Made by a program: the position numbers and the translations under genes. Shown here piece after piece: positions 35,397 through 43,396 of a DNA stretch of 64,000 bases. The stretch spans positions 1 through 64,000 of the IMG/VR virus record IMGVR_UViG_3300049846_001393; one strand, 5' to 3'. Numbering within the stretch: position 1 is the stretch's first letter; each line of letters opens with the position of its first letter. Source of the DNA: a virus. The notes under the pieces are model-generated. The model saw only the letters and a program-made list of their open reading frames with translations. It had not been told where the DNA came from and ran no database searches.

Positions 35397-36359
35397 TTAA
35401 CGTCTTCTTGTTGAACCTCTAGTTGCAGGAGGCTTAGGCTTTACGGTTGTTTTTCTTGTACCATTCCCAGCTTTTTTAGAATTCTTCTGAGAATCTGCAA
35501 CATATTTGTTAAGAACAGCTGTAAGCTTAACACCATATTCTTTATTCATCTTAGCAATACCCTTATCCAAGAATCTCCAGCCAAGAATACCCTTAGATTT
35601 CTTTGGCTTGAAAGATCTCTGTCCAAGGCCCCTAGTTTTAAAAGGATATACATAAATATATGGACCTCTTGGAGTTTGAACAATAGCCCTTGCAGATGGT
35701 GTTCTATCATATGGCTTACCAGATCCAACACCAACAGCGCCCCTACCCTTGCGTTTTGAACCCTTCTTTTTAGCAATCAAAGGGCTAGAAGGAACAACGA
35801 AACCAGATCGTGCACCAAACCTACTAAGATTTGGAGAGTCAGCAAGATTTCTCCTAAAAATCTTAACCTTCTCTGTTTCAGCTTTTTTTGAACCACGAGG
35901 AGATGCGCCAAAGTTTAGCCTAGCCCACTGTTTAGCATATTTATCAAGCTCAATAAAATTAAAACCAATACCCCTTGCAGAAGTAACAATAAGCCTATCG
36001 CTATTAAGACCCTTCTCCATCTGACCAGCAGAGTATCTTTTCAACTTGCCAGTATCAGCTTGACGATAAGGCTTTCTACCACGCTTCTTGCCAGCCTTAT
36101 AAGCCCTAAGCATTTCTTTTCGAGCAACCTCTCCAAGTTCCTCATGCATTACAGCAAGCTGGTTTCTAAAAGCAGAACTTCTTAAAGAAGTAGAAAAACT
36201 AGCTTTAACCCACTTAGCAAGCTGCGTGTTAGCCTCACTTGCAGCCTGATTAACAGCATCCTTAACTTCGATCTTAGCCATTACAGCAATAAGATCATTC
36301 TTACTTGTATTTGCTGTTGGACCTGGCTGAAAAATAAAGTTGCCACTCAACTTAGCCAT
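35397..36359 (-). CDS. Very basic head-tail/tail completion-like protein
   Basis: A 320-residue, strongly basic protein. Residues ~35-100 are helical (NQAASEANTQLAKWVKASFSTSL type). A Lys/Arg-rich middle contains PLIAKKKGSKRKGRG, and the C-terminal tail is Lys/Arg/Pro/Thr-rich and probably disordered. The size, charge and position between connector genes and the major tail gene suggest an HK97 gp10-like tail completion protein with an added basic tail. No definite family match can be made by eye. Confidence 0.55.
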   Translation of the reverse strand: MAKLSGNFIFQPGPTANTSKNDLIAVMAKIEVKDAVNQAASEANTQLAKWVKASFSTSLRSSAFRNQLAVMHEELGEVARKEMLRAYKAGKKRGRKPYRQADTGKLKRYSAGQMEKGLNSDRLIVTSARGIGFNFIELDKYAKQWARLNFGASPRGSKKAETEKVKIFRRNLADSPNLSRFGARSGFVVPSSPLIAKKKGSKRKGRGAVGVGSGKPYDRTPSARAIVQTPRGPYIYVYPFKTRGLGQRSFKPKKSKGILGWRFLDKGIAKMNKEYGVKLTAVLNKYVADSQKNSKKAGNGTRKTTVKPKPPATRGSTRRR

Positions 36360-36361
36360 AA

Positions 36362-36610
36362 TTAATCCTTATTCAATATACTATATATATCGTCCAAACG
36401 ATTCATAAATTCTTCATTCCAAACAACTTCATCTGGCTGAATCAAATCAAAAGCCATGTCGCAAAGATCATTAATGTCATCAAGAAACTTTTTTCTTAGT
36501 TTAGAAGAAACATCTTGAGGAAGAAAAGCATCGCACTCTCTTTCTTTAAATGACAAAAAAGAAGCAATAACCCTATCTCTACGCTTAGCTAGCAAACTAT
36601 TATTATCCAT
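36362..36610 (-). CDS. Small hypothetical protein
   Basis: About 82 residues, helical, with an Arg-rich start and an acidic second half (WNEEFMNRLDDIYSILNKD). I placed the start at ATG 36610 because GGTGGA lies upstream; the open frame to 36646 has none. It overlaps the end of the preceding gene by 8 bp. A structural-operon accessory by location only. Confidence 0.55.
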   Translation of the reverse strand: MDNNSLLAKRRDRVIASFLSFKERECDAFLPQDVSSKLRKKFLDDINDLCDMAFDLIQPDEVVWNEEFMNRLDDIYSILNKD

Positions 36611-36887
36611 ATTGTCCACCCAAAGACCATGCCTCTGCCTCAGCAATCAAATGCTGCGGCTCTTGATGTATAACATTAGCAGCATCTTGCAGCGGAATAA
36701 CATTAAGAACAACTAAAAGAGTTGCTAAAGCACCAGTTGAATCTAATGGTGGATATGGATTAACAATAGTTTCTCTAGAAATTTCAATACCATTACTATA
36801 ATTAATAACAACTACAGATCCATCAGAATTTTCTATAGTTTGTTCTATAAGAACACCATCTAAAGTAGTAATTTCAGTTAAAATCAT
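36603..36887 (-). CDS. Small hypothetical protein after collagen-like fibre
   Basis: About 94 residues. The N-terminus is beta-rich and Thr/Ile/Asp-rich (ILTEITTLDGVLIEQTI), the middle is Pro-rich, and residues ~60-80 are a hydrophobic helix (STGALATLLVVLNVI). Start ATG 36887 overlaps the fibre-gene stop as ATGA. It could be an assembly chaperone or attachment protein for the fibre encoded just upstream; this rests on coupling alone. Confidence 0.55.
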   Translation of the reverse strand: MILTEITTLDGVLIEQTIENSDGSVVVINYSNGIEISRETIVNPYPPLDSTGALATLLVVLNVIPLQDAANVIHQEPQHLIAEAEAWSLGGQYG

Positions 36888-39013
36888 GGGGTACTCACTC
36901 TCATCCAAACATGAAATACGTTCCCTGTAATAGTACGACCTAAAGAAACTGTGGGATTATCAGCAAATGCTCCAGAAATTGAAGAACTTGTAAAAAATGT
37001 AAACATATTATTACTTGCAGCAGGAGTAGTTTCTCCAGCAATTTGTGCGGCAACAGAGCAAGCAGCAAATGTTGGATTAGCTCCAGCAGTATCAATATTT
37101 TGAGTAGAAATAGCTGCCCAATACCAACCGGGTGAAAGAGTTACTTCTGCAAATGTTTTAGTTAAAACACCAGTAGCATTTATAGAAGCTGTACCAGCAT
37201 CTATTTTTACAGTTCCGGGTCTACCTGAATTATCATTATAAATACCAATGCGTACAACTGCTGAAGCTCCTGCATTTAAAGCAGTGCAATAAACAGAAAG
37301 TGCTGTAGTACCAACCTGTTTGCCAATATAGAATGGAACATATCTAACAGCATTATTAGAGTTTGCAGCACTTGATCCAGTAGACTGTGTAGTATATCCA
37401 TTTCCATGCTGATGAGATAACAGCATATAGTCATTAGTAGCTAATGGAAGTTCGTTAACGCCTGGACCAGTTGCGCCAGTGCTTCCCGTAGAACCAGCGG
37501 GACCAGTCGCACCTGTGGCTCCTACAGCGCCATTGGTTCCATTGGTTCCTGCTGGACCAGCAGGCCCGGTAGCGCCAGTAGCACCAGCACCAGTAGCCCC
37601 TTGAGGACCAGTAGCGCCAGCAGGTCCAGTGGGTCCAGAAGGGCCAAGTTGGGTATACATGACTTGCGTAGCAGTTAAAATAACGCTTGGAATAGCTGGA
37701 GAAGGAGCTGATGCTGCTGAATACTCAAGAAACAAGTCAGTATGTGTTGTATTCCAAAAAAGTTCAATATAGTCACTAGCGGTTAAATTTAAAACAAAAT
37801 TTACAGTTCCAATATTATGCCCATCAATATTTCCATGATTTTCGTTAACACTCCACTTACTATCACTATCATTTATATTAGTTCCATTTTTCTTTAACCA
37901 AACATTAACATCTTTAATTTGATTATTAGAATTTGCAAACTGAATAGAGAAAGTAATGCTATAAACACCAGAATTAGAAAAAGTAATTTTACTATTATCT
38001 ACAACAGAAACGCCATTATTGGATAAATCAGAATTGTTATAAGTAATTGGATATTCCGTGTTTGCGGAAACAGCGGTTTGATCTTGCGTAGACCAAAAAG
38101 AACCCCAATATCCTAAAGAGCCACCAGCACCCGCAGGACCAGTCGCACCCGTTGCGCCAGCACCAGTTGCGCCCTGTGGTCCAGTAGAACCCGTTGCACC
38201 CACAGGACCAGTCCAACCATCACTGCCGGGTAGCCCCTGCGGACCTGTAGCGCCCGTAACACCAGTCGGTCCAGTAAAGCCAATATCACCACTTGCAGAC
38301 AAAAGAGTCCAAAATGTTCCCTCTACCGGAGTATCGCCAGTATTCCCACCATTAGCATTTATACGATACCAAGTTTGTCCACCATAAGTAGCAACATCAC
38401 CAACCGCATACGATGCCCCTACGTTATAGGCACCAGTAAAATTCCAAAGAGCATTCGCACCTGTTGGACCAGTAGGACCTTCGGGACCAGTAGGACCGGT
38501 AGCACCTGTAGCGCCTGCCGAACCAGCAGATCCCGTAGCCCCAACAGCGCCAGTAAAACCCTGAACACCCTGAATTCCCTGTGGCCCCGTTGCTCCAGAA
38601 GCACCGACCAAACCTTCATTTCCTTGGATTCCCTGCGGACCAGTTGCGCCAGTAGAGCCCACACCACCAGTCAAACCAGTCGAACCAGTTGCACCAGTAA
38701 AACCTTGCGAGCCAACGGCGCCAGAAGCGCCTGTAGCGCCAGAATCACCAATAGGGCCAGTAGGCCCCTGTGGACCAGTAGAACCTGTTGCGCCAGCACC
38801 AGTTGCACCAGCGGGGCCAGTAGAACCAGTAGCACCCACACTACCAGTTGGACCAGCAGGCCCACTTGGACCAGTAGAACCCTGAACACCCTGTGGACCC
38901 TGAACGCCATCAACAACAATAGAAGGAACTGCCTCTTCTATCACTTCGATATAAGTGGCATCCTCAGAATCAACTATGATTATTGTTTCATCTTCCTCTT
39001 GAAAGGATGCCAT
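36884..39013 (-). CDS. Collagen-like fibre with C1q-like and carbohydrate-binding-like domains
   Basis: A 709-residue fibre. N-terminal ~37 residues are acidic (possible attachment). Collagen-like Gly-X-Y repeats (GATGPTGPQG types, rich in Thr and Pro) run from ~38 to ~186. A short domain at ~188-247 (W.FTGAYNVGASYAVGDVATYGGQTWYR...NTGDTP..FW..L) resembles chitin/cellulose-binding ChiC-type modules. A second collagen block occupies ~248-298. A C1q/TNF-like beta domain lies at ~300-450, a third collagen block at ~458-521, and a beta-rich C-terminal head at ~525-709. GAGG precedes the ATG. It lies among head-tail connector genes, so it may be a head or neck fibre rather than a tail fibre. Confidence 0.82.
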   Translation of the reverse strand: MASFQEEDETIIIVDSEDATYIEVIEEAVPSIVVDGVQGPQGVQGSTGPSGPAGPTGSVGATGSTGPAGATGAGATGSTGPQGPTGPIGDSGATGASGAVGSQGFTGATGSTGLTGGVGSTGATGPQGIQGNEGLVGASGATGPQGIQGVQGFTGAVGATGSAGSAGATGATGPTGPEGPTGPTGANALWNFTGAYNVGASYAVGDVATYGGQTWYRINANGGNTGDTPVEGTFWTLLSASGDIGFTGPTGVTGATGPQGLPGSDGWTGPVGATGSTGPQGATGAGATGATGPAGAGGSLGYWGSFWSTQDQTAVSANTEYPITYNNSDLSNNGVSVVDNSKITFSNSGVYSITFSIQFANSNNQIKDVNVWLKKNGTNINDSDSKWSVNENHGNIDGHNIGTVNFVLNLTASDYIELFWNTTHTDLFLEYSAASAPSPAIPSVILTATQVMYTQLGPSGPTGPAGATGPQGATGAGATGATGPAGPAGTNGTNGAVGATGATGPAGSTGSTGATGPGVNELPLATNDYMLLSHQHGNGYTTQSTGSSAANSNNAVRYVPFYIGKQVGTTALSVYCTALNAGASAVVRIGIYNDNSGRPGTVKIDAGTASINATGVLTKTFAEVTLSPGWYWAAISTQNIDTAGANPTFAACSVAAQIAGETTPAASNNMFTFFTSSSISGAFADNPTVSLGRTITGNVFHVWMRVSTP
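37450..38930 (-). repeat. Collagen-like Gly-X-Y coding repeats
   Basis: Three blocks of nine-base periodic DNA (about 38460-38930, 38110-38290 and 37450-37650) encode Gly-X-Y triplets rich in Thr, Pro, Ala and Ser. The period is a codon triplet, not a spacer-repeat pattern. Such DNA is prone to slippage, so repeat number may vary between isolates. Confidence 0.85.
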
Positions 39014-39015
39014 TT

Positions 39016-39363
39016 TTACCTCGTTACTTCATCAGTTACTTTAAAAGATCCAAAGAACGGGCAGGAAACATCGCCATTCGAACCAGAGATAATTTCAATA
39101 TCATACTTGTAAGAACCTGGATCGAACAAAGAAGAAGTATCAGAATCAGAAATAAATAGTTCAATATAATTATCGGCAATAACAATACCACTATTTTCAG
39201 TAGTTAATTCAATTATTGCGTCAGAATCAAAATCAACTTTGATTTGCATTCTTCCTGTATAAGTAGAAAGATCTAAAGGCTTTTTATCTTTGTCAAAAAG
39301 ATACCACTTTTTTCTAAAAGTAGTTCCCTTCTTGCAAGAAAGAGGATACTTTATAGGAGTCAT
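39016..39363 (-). CDS. BppU-like / fibre-base beta-sandwich protein
   Basis: About 115 residues. The pattern KKGTTFRKKWYLFDKDKKPLDLSTYTGRMQIK, followed by ELFISDSDTSSL and GSYKYDIEI, resembles N-terminal attachment domains of baseplate BppU-type proteins and related fibre-base sandwiches. Start ATG 39363 has GGGAG upstream. It is immediately upstream of the collagen-like fibre gene, so it could anchor that fibre to the virion. Confidence 0.55.
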   Translation of the reverse strand: MTPIKYPLSCKKGTTFRKKWYLFDKDKKPLDLSTYTGRMQIKVDFDSDAIIELTTENSGIVIADNYIELFISDSDTSSLFDPGSYKYDIEIISGSNGDVSCPFFGSFKVTDEVTR

Positions 39364-39365
39364 AA

Positions 39366-39719
39366 TTACGACTCCCAAGCAGGCTTAGCAGTAAGAATAT
39401 CTCCAACCCAATAAGTAGGTGTTGCACTAGAAGTTACAGAAATATAATACGTCTGCTTAGTAGCATCAGTAAAAGTCTCAACAATCTTATAAACAGAACC
39501 AGAAGGCTGAATAAGATCGTTCTCAACGACATCATTAAGAGACCACTCACCATCAGCATTAGCTGAAGTAGTCCTAGCGCCAGAAATAACGGTATCTGTA
39601 GAAGGAACTCTAGCAATGGGGGAAACATCAGTGTCCCAAGACAGGGTTACAGAAACCTGAGCAAAGCTCTGAGGTGACGAAGTTCCCGACCTGTTAATTT
39701 TATTCTCAATAGTAGCCAT
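39366..39719 (-). CDS. Putative structural protein
   Basis: A 117-residue, Ser/Thr-rich, beta-rich protein with a mid-segment TSANADGEWSLNDVVENDL and C-terminal TPTYWVGDILTAKPAWES. No family recognised. It lies between the tail-terminator-like gene and the BppU-like gene, with the ATG touching the neighbouring stop. Late structural role by context. Confidence 0.6.
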   Translation of the reverse strand: MATIENKINRSGTSSPQSFAQVSVTLSWDTDVSPIARVPSTDTVISGARTTSANADGEWSLNDVVENDLIQPSGSVYKIVETFTDATKQTYYISVTSSATPTYWVGDILTAKPAWES

Positions 39720-40249
39720 TATCCTACCTCGTCATCCATATAATTATCCATAATTTCAACGGCAATGGTCCACCAAAACTTATTGTATCTTAGATCCCAA
39801 TCCCTATTTCTAGTAATTTCAGGATTTTCAAACTCGCAATAAAAAATTTGTGGCTGACTTGACTGAGTTAGGTCATAAACCCTAAGTCCACCATCAGCAA
39901 TACCAGCATCTCTAAGAGCAGAAAACTTGCCCCTAATTATGTCATATACATCACCGGAAAGCTGAGTACCTATAGGATCATCCTGAGCAAAGATATCTAC
40001 ATAAGCAAAATGCTGTGTCTGCTCCAACATAGAACCCATCTCAAGTTCAGTAGAAAAAGAATCCTCTATAGAAACAGCAACAACATTTGGTTTAATTTCC
40101 TCAGAAGGATCATAAGGAGTTGACTTGACTGAAACAGGGAGATGTTTTCTATTCTCGCCAAACCAACCAAGTTCAGTAAGACCATCTTCGATCATCTTAC
40201 GAAAACTATCCCTAACAAGTCTAGTTCTTATACCACCAACATAACTCAT
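39719..40249 (-). CDS. Tail terminator-like protein
   Basis: A 176-residue protein with a helical N-terminus (RTRLVRDSFRKMIEDGLTELGWF), a strand region VAVSIEDSFSTELEMGSMLEQTQHFAYVDIFAQDD, a helix (GDVYDIIRGKFSALRDAG) and a C-terminal WDLRYNKFWWTIAVEIMD. This alpha/beta order and length are typical of tail terminator/minor tail U-like proteins that cap the tail tube. ATG overlaps the previous stop (ATGA). Confidence 0.6.
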   Translation of the reverse strand: MSYVGGIRTRLVRDSFRKMIEDGLTELGWFGENRKHLPVSVKSTPYDPSEEIKPNVVAVSIEDSFSTELEMGSMLEQTQHFAYVDIFAQDDPIGTQLSGDVYDIIRGKFSALRDAGIADGGLRVYDLTQSSQPQIFYCEFENPEITRNRDWDLRYNKFWWTIAVEIMDNYMDDEVG

Positions 40250-40701
40250 GACTCATCCACCGACATTAGATACATATTATAAACAGTAACTTCAAAAAGT
40301 CCAGTTGGTGGAGCAGTATAATCAATTACATAAGTATTGCCACCAAGCAAAACTTCATCAGCATCCTTAACCTGATCATAGTGAATATCAAGAATAGTCA
40401 ATATAACTCTATTGTTATCAAACTCACCCATGGCAGTGCCATTGCCATCAGAACCAGAGAACTGAACGGAGACAGGAACCTGAACATCAGGTTTAGAAAC
40501 TGTAGTAGCAGGCTCTCCAGTAAAGTCGTAAGGATTACCTTCAGGATCTGCTACATCATAAGTATAGTGTGTATTCCAGCGAAAAGTAGCCCTATCAGAA
40601 ACATTCTCTGGAAGACCCATCTCCATAGCAGAAGTAATAGCAGACCTGAAAAGAGCAGCATCAAACCCAGCGCCAAAATTAGGATCGGTAACTTTAGCCA
40701 T
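40246..40701 (-). CDS. Head closure / stopper-like protein
   Basis: A ~151-residue protein. The C-terminal half has VILTILDIHYDQVKDADEVLLGGNTYVIDYTAPPTGLFEVTVYNMYL, the short beta-barrel pattern (with GG.TY.I....P.GLF.V) seen in head-closure proteins. Start ATG 40701 overlaps the preceding stop as TGATG. It sits between the connector-like and tail-terminator-like genes, as in other siphoviruses. Confidence 0.6.
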   Translation of the reverse strand: MAKVTDPNFGAGFDAALFRSAITSAMEMGLPENVSDRATFRWNTHYTYDVADPEGNPYDFTGEPATTVSKPDVQVPVSVQFSGSDGNGTAMGEFDNNRVILTILDIHYDQVKDADEVLLGGNTYVIDYTAPPTGLFEVTVYNMYLMSVDES

Positions 40702-41198
40702 CAGCCGTTCCAATCAATAAGACTACCACGCAGGGATTCGTCACGGCTCCTAACAGCATCAATATAGAAAGAATCAGTAAATCCACCATCAGAAAGACGC
40801 TGAAGAATCGTCGCCCTCTGAGCCAAAAGAGAATCAAGCAAAGACTTAATAACCTGAGCAGACTGCTGAGTTTCATACTCAACATCGCCAGCCCTAGCCC
40901 TGAACAAAGTCTTCAACTGCATAATCTGATTCTGATAAATATTGATCGCAGCATACATAATAACGATCTGCTGAAGATCCCTACCAAAAGTAGCATCGCC
41001 AGAAGCCGGTGAAACAATCCCGTCCTCGTCACAAACAAAGCCAGAGATAATGCCATCGTTATAGGCACTCCAAAAAGCATTGCGAAGACGGGTTAACCAC
41101 TCCGTATCAGACGCAGTAATAAACGGAGAAGTCGCACCAGGAACAGTCACAGCACCCTCAAGATCGCCAATGAGTTCACTTAAATCCACTGACGCCAT
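40701..41198 (-). CDS. Head-tail connector/adaptor-like protein
   Basis: A 165-residue, largely helical protein. The helices WLTRLRNAFWSAYNDGIISGF, QQIVIMYAAINIYQNQIMQLKTLFRARAG and VIKSLLDSLLAQRATILQRL fit a dodecameric adaptor of the gp6/gp15 type that binds beneath the portal. GGAGG precedes ATG 41198. It is the first gene after the small acidic protein downstream of the capsid. Confidence 0.6.
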   Translation of the reverse strand: MASVDLSELIGDLEGAVTVPGATSPFITASDTEWLTRLRNAFWSAYNDGIISGFVCDEDGIVSPASGDATFGRDLQQIVIMYAAINIYQNQIMQLKTLFRARAGDVEYETQQSAQVIKSLLDSLLAQRATILQRLSDGGFTDSFYIDAVRSRDESLRGSLIDWNG

Positions 41199-41211
41199 GA
41201 GAACCTCCTGT

Positions 41212-41238
41212 TGACCTACACTTGATAAACGTCAACGT
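41212..41238. promoter_or_regulatory. Inverted repeat GTTGAC-N15-GTCAAC
   Basis: A 6-bp inverted repeat with a 15-nt spacer lies in the 58-bp gap before the connector gene. It could be an operator or a weak hairpin; it also carries a TTGACG element. No matching -10 can be placed with confidence. Confidence 0.25.
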
Positions 41239-41256
41239 TATATGAAAATTTAGGTA

Positions 41257-41733
41257 CTATGGCTTGATAACCTCAACCTCAGAGACCTCAGCAACATCGC
41301 CACGAACCTCAGCAAGACGGCTCTCCAAAGCCCTGAACTGAGCCATAGAAACATTCAGAGACTCATCGCTTGCAAGCTCATGCATACGCTCCAAAGCAAT
41401 AACATTAGTAATGTCATCAAGTTTCTGAGAAAACGTCTTACCCTTAGTCTTAAGGATATCAAGCATATCAGTCTCAGTCAGATGATTAGGATTGCTAGCA
41501 ATCTCCTCATAATCATCAGCACTATCAACAAGACGCATAGGAGCAAGACGACCATTACTAAAAATGTCCATATCTGCAGAAGCAGCACGATCCTGATTCA
41601 ACTGACGCTCCTCAACAGAAATAGTCAACGACTGACCAGCCCTAATCGGAACAGAACGCAAAGCGCCCTTGTGATCATAGGTGAGAATAAAAACATCACC
41701 CTTGCCAATATTCGACCAAGTTTCCTTGTCCAT
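41257..41733 (-). CDS. Hypothetical protein downstream of capsid
   Basis: A 158-residue acidic protein. The N-terminal ~50 residues are beta-rich (GDVFILTYDHKGALRSVPIRAGQSLTISVEERQLN). Residues ~75-158 are helical, with LTETDMLDILKTKGKTF and a coiled-coil-like end (MAQFRALESRLAEVRGDVAEVSEVEV). GGAGG precedes ATG 41733. It follows the capsid terminator and starts the connector sub-operon. Possibly a head accessory protein. Confidence 0.6.
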   Translation of the reverse strand: MDKETWSNIGKGDVFILTYDHKGALRSVPIRAGQSLTISVEERQLNQDRAASADMDIFSNGRLAPMRLVDSADDYEEIASNPNHLTETDMLDILKTKGKTFSQKLDDITNVIALERMHELASDESLNVSMAQFRALESRLAEVRGDVAEVSEVEVIKP

Positions 41734-41800
41734 AACTAACCTCCTAAATCCATAATATAATAAACCAAGTCACACTAAAAATAAAAACAAAAAGGAAAAA

Positions 41801-41822
41801 GGGGAGGGTTTTACCCCTCCCC
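41801..41822 (-). terminator. Intrinsic terminator after major capsid gene
   Basis: GGGGAGGG (41801-41808) pairs with CCCTCCCC (41815-41822) around a 6-nt loop, and the minus strand continues into TTTTTCCTTTTT. It lies 24 bp after the capsid stop codon and would end most capsid transcripts, with some readthrough to the connector genes. Confidence 0.8.
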
Positions 41823-41845
41823 CAAATCCGACTAGATCAGAAAGA

Positions 41846-42796
41846 TCAAGCAGAGATGCTGGTATCCACGAATCGACGGACACGATCTGGGCGGTGAACA
41901 ACACCACCAAAGTCCTTCTTGCCGATGTAGTGCCAGTACCAGTTATCATCCTCCATGTACTCCTTCGACTTCATGCCACCCCAGAAGGCGAACTTAGAAG
42001 CGTCAGTTGAGATGACGTACATCTCGTTACCGGGGATGAAGGGCTCCTCATTCTCATCAAGGTAATTGGTGAGAGAGATGATGCTGGCGCCACGGTATGT
42101 GCCAAGAAGGCCACGGCTAACCATTTCCTCGTTGGTAGCAGGCAGGAAGCCAGAACCATTGTAGGAAGCACCAAGAAGCTCATCCATGATCTGCTCAGTC
42201 ATCGTAGGACGACCAACAATCACAACCTCACGGGTACGTGAGGCATCACGGACTGCAGTAAGAGCAGAGTTAAGAGCAGCAAGGCTCACGCTAGTACCCG
42301 AAACATAGTAGGGGCTAGATGAGGGGATTGCAGCCTGGAAGAGTGAGAAGACACGCTGGTTAACAGCAGCATCCATACGACGAACAGCAAGGTCCACAAG
42401 GGTAGCGGAGGTCTCAGCGAAGTTGGTCTCCATCTTCTCCTCAAACTCTGTTACGTGGAAACCAACCGTGTCACGGGTAATCTCCATTACGTCAGCGTTT
42501 AGAGTAGAAGCCTCAATGTGACCGCCACGGGCGACCCAGAAAGCCTTAAGACCACGAACTTCCTTTACGAAAGAACGGCCATCGAACGGGAGATTCTCAA
42601 CCTCAGCCATAAGGCTAAGAAGATTCTCATGCTCGAAACCCTCATAAATGGTCTCAGTCATTTCCTGAGCACGCTCACGACGCCACTGTGGATCATCAAA
42701 GTTCTCACGAGCCTCTGCGTTCAACTGGGCGACCTTCTGACGAAGGGCATCTAGTTCTGGATTTGATTCCTTACCGAAAAGCTTAAAGCTAGACAT
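41846..42796 (-). CDS. Major capsid protein (HK97 fold)
   Basis: A 316-residue major head protein. The N-terminal ~60 residues are a charged helix (NPELDALRQKVAQLNAEARENF). The core then shows the order expected of HK97-like shells: an E-loop region (GRSFVKEVRGLKAFWVARGGHIEAST), a spine helix (ETSATLVDLAVRRMDAAVNQRVFSL), a P-domain segment (REVVIVGRPTMTEQIMDELL) and an A-domain ending GNEMYVISTDASKFAFWGG. ATG 42796 is preceded by AAAGGAGGG, among the strongest ribosome-binding sites here. It is followed by a terminator. Confidence 0.88.
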   Translation of the reverse strand: MSSFKLFGKESNPELDALRQKVAQLNAEARENFDDPQWRRERAQEMTETIYEGFEHENLLSLMAEVENLPFDGRSFVKEVRGLKAFWVARGGHIEASTLNADVMEITRDTVGFHVTEFEEKMETNFAETSATLVDLAVRRMDAAVNQRVFSLFQAAIPSSSPYYVSGTSVSLAALNSALTAVRDASRTREVVIVGRPTMTEQIMDELLGASYNGSGFLPATNEEMVSRGLLGTYRGASIISLTNYLDENEEPFIPGNEMYVISTDASKFAFWGGMKSKEYMEDDNWYWHYIGKKDFGGVVHRPDRVRRFVDTSISA

Positions 42797-42809
42797 TTTA
42801 ACCCTCCTT

Positions 42810-43373
42810 TCAGAAGTTAATACGGGCCTCAACCTCACCGGTTGAAGCATTGACGGCGGTTACAACAAGCCAACCATTAGCGGCAGTGGCAGTCTCAGCC
42901 CAGTAACCGGCAGAATCATTGCCAGTGCCGGGGGTGAGGTAGTCACCAACAGCGACAGTTGGAGTGGCACCAAGGCCAGCAACCATCACGCGAGCGGTTG
43001 GGTAATTCTGACGGGTGAGGAATGAAGTAGCAGTGGTATTCTTGAATGCCACCTTTACGTCCTCGCCATTTACAACCTGCACGGGCTCACCAGCGGGAAC
43101 CGTGTCGAAGTCAGAGTAGGTTGAGAGATATGGGTCCTGACCAATGTGCTGAATGTGCTCATAAACTAGAACACCGCCAGTACCTGGCTTGGGCTTGGCC
43201 TGAGCGCCAGTGGCAAGCTCTACACCAAGACGACCAGTAGCTGAATCGGCCTCACCGCTAAGTACCACAGGGGCACCAATGGGAAGGTCGGTTGAGCCAT
43301 CTAGGTAGTATCGGCCAGCGCGATTGCCGCCCTTAGGAGTTACTCTAAAAGAAAAATTACGACCGTAAGACAT
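42810..43373 (-). CDS. Head decoration / capsid-stabilising-like protein
   Basis: A 187-residue, Gly/Ala/Thr/Val-rich beta protein directly before the capsid gene, where siphoviruses often encode a decoration protein. Strands such as GAPVVLSGEADSATGRLGVELATG and TARVMVAGLGATPTVAVGDYLTPGTG are typical. GGAGGG with seven-base spacing precedes ATG 43373, matching high expression. Cement function is inferred from position and composition. Confidence 0.7.
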   Translation of the reverse strand: MSYGRNFSFRVTPKGGNRAGRYYLDGSTDLPIGAPVVLSGEADSATGRLGVELATGAQAKPKPGTGGVLVYEHIQHIGQDPYLSTYSDFDTVPAGEPVQVVNGEDVKVAFKNTTATSFLTRQNYPTARVMVAGLGATPTVAVGDYLTPGTGNDSAGYWAETATAANGWLVVTAVNASTGEVEARINF

Positions 43374-43396
43374 TGCTAAACCCTCCTTTCAAAAAT

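Noticed and set aside
37450-38930. CRISPR-like periodic repeats
   Set aside because: The nine-base periodicity encodes collagen Gly-X-Y triplets; there are no unique spacers of constant length.
38375-39112. Long plus-strand open frame opposite the collagen-like fibre
   Set aside because: It is the antisense image of the Gly-X-Y repeats (Ser/Thr/Arg-rich low complexity) and has no ribosome-binding site.
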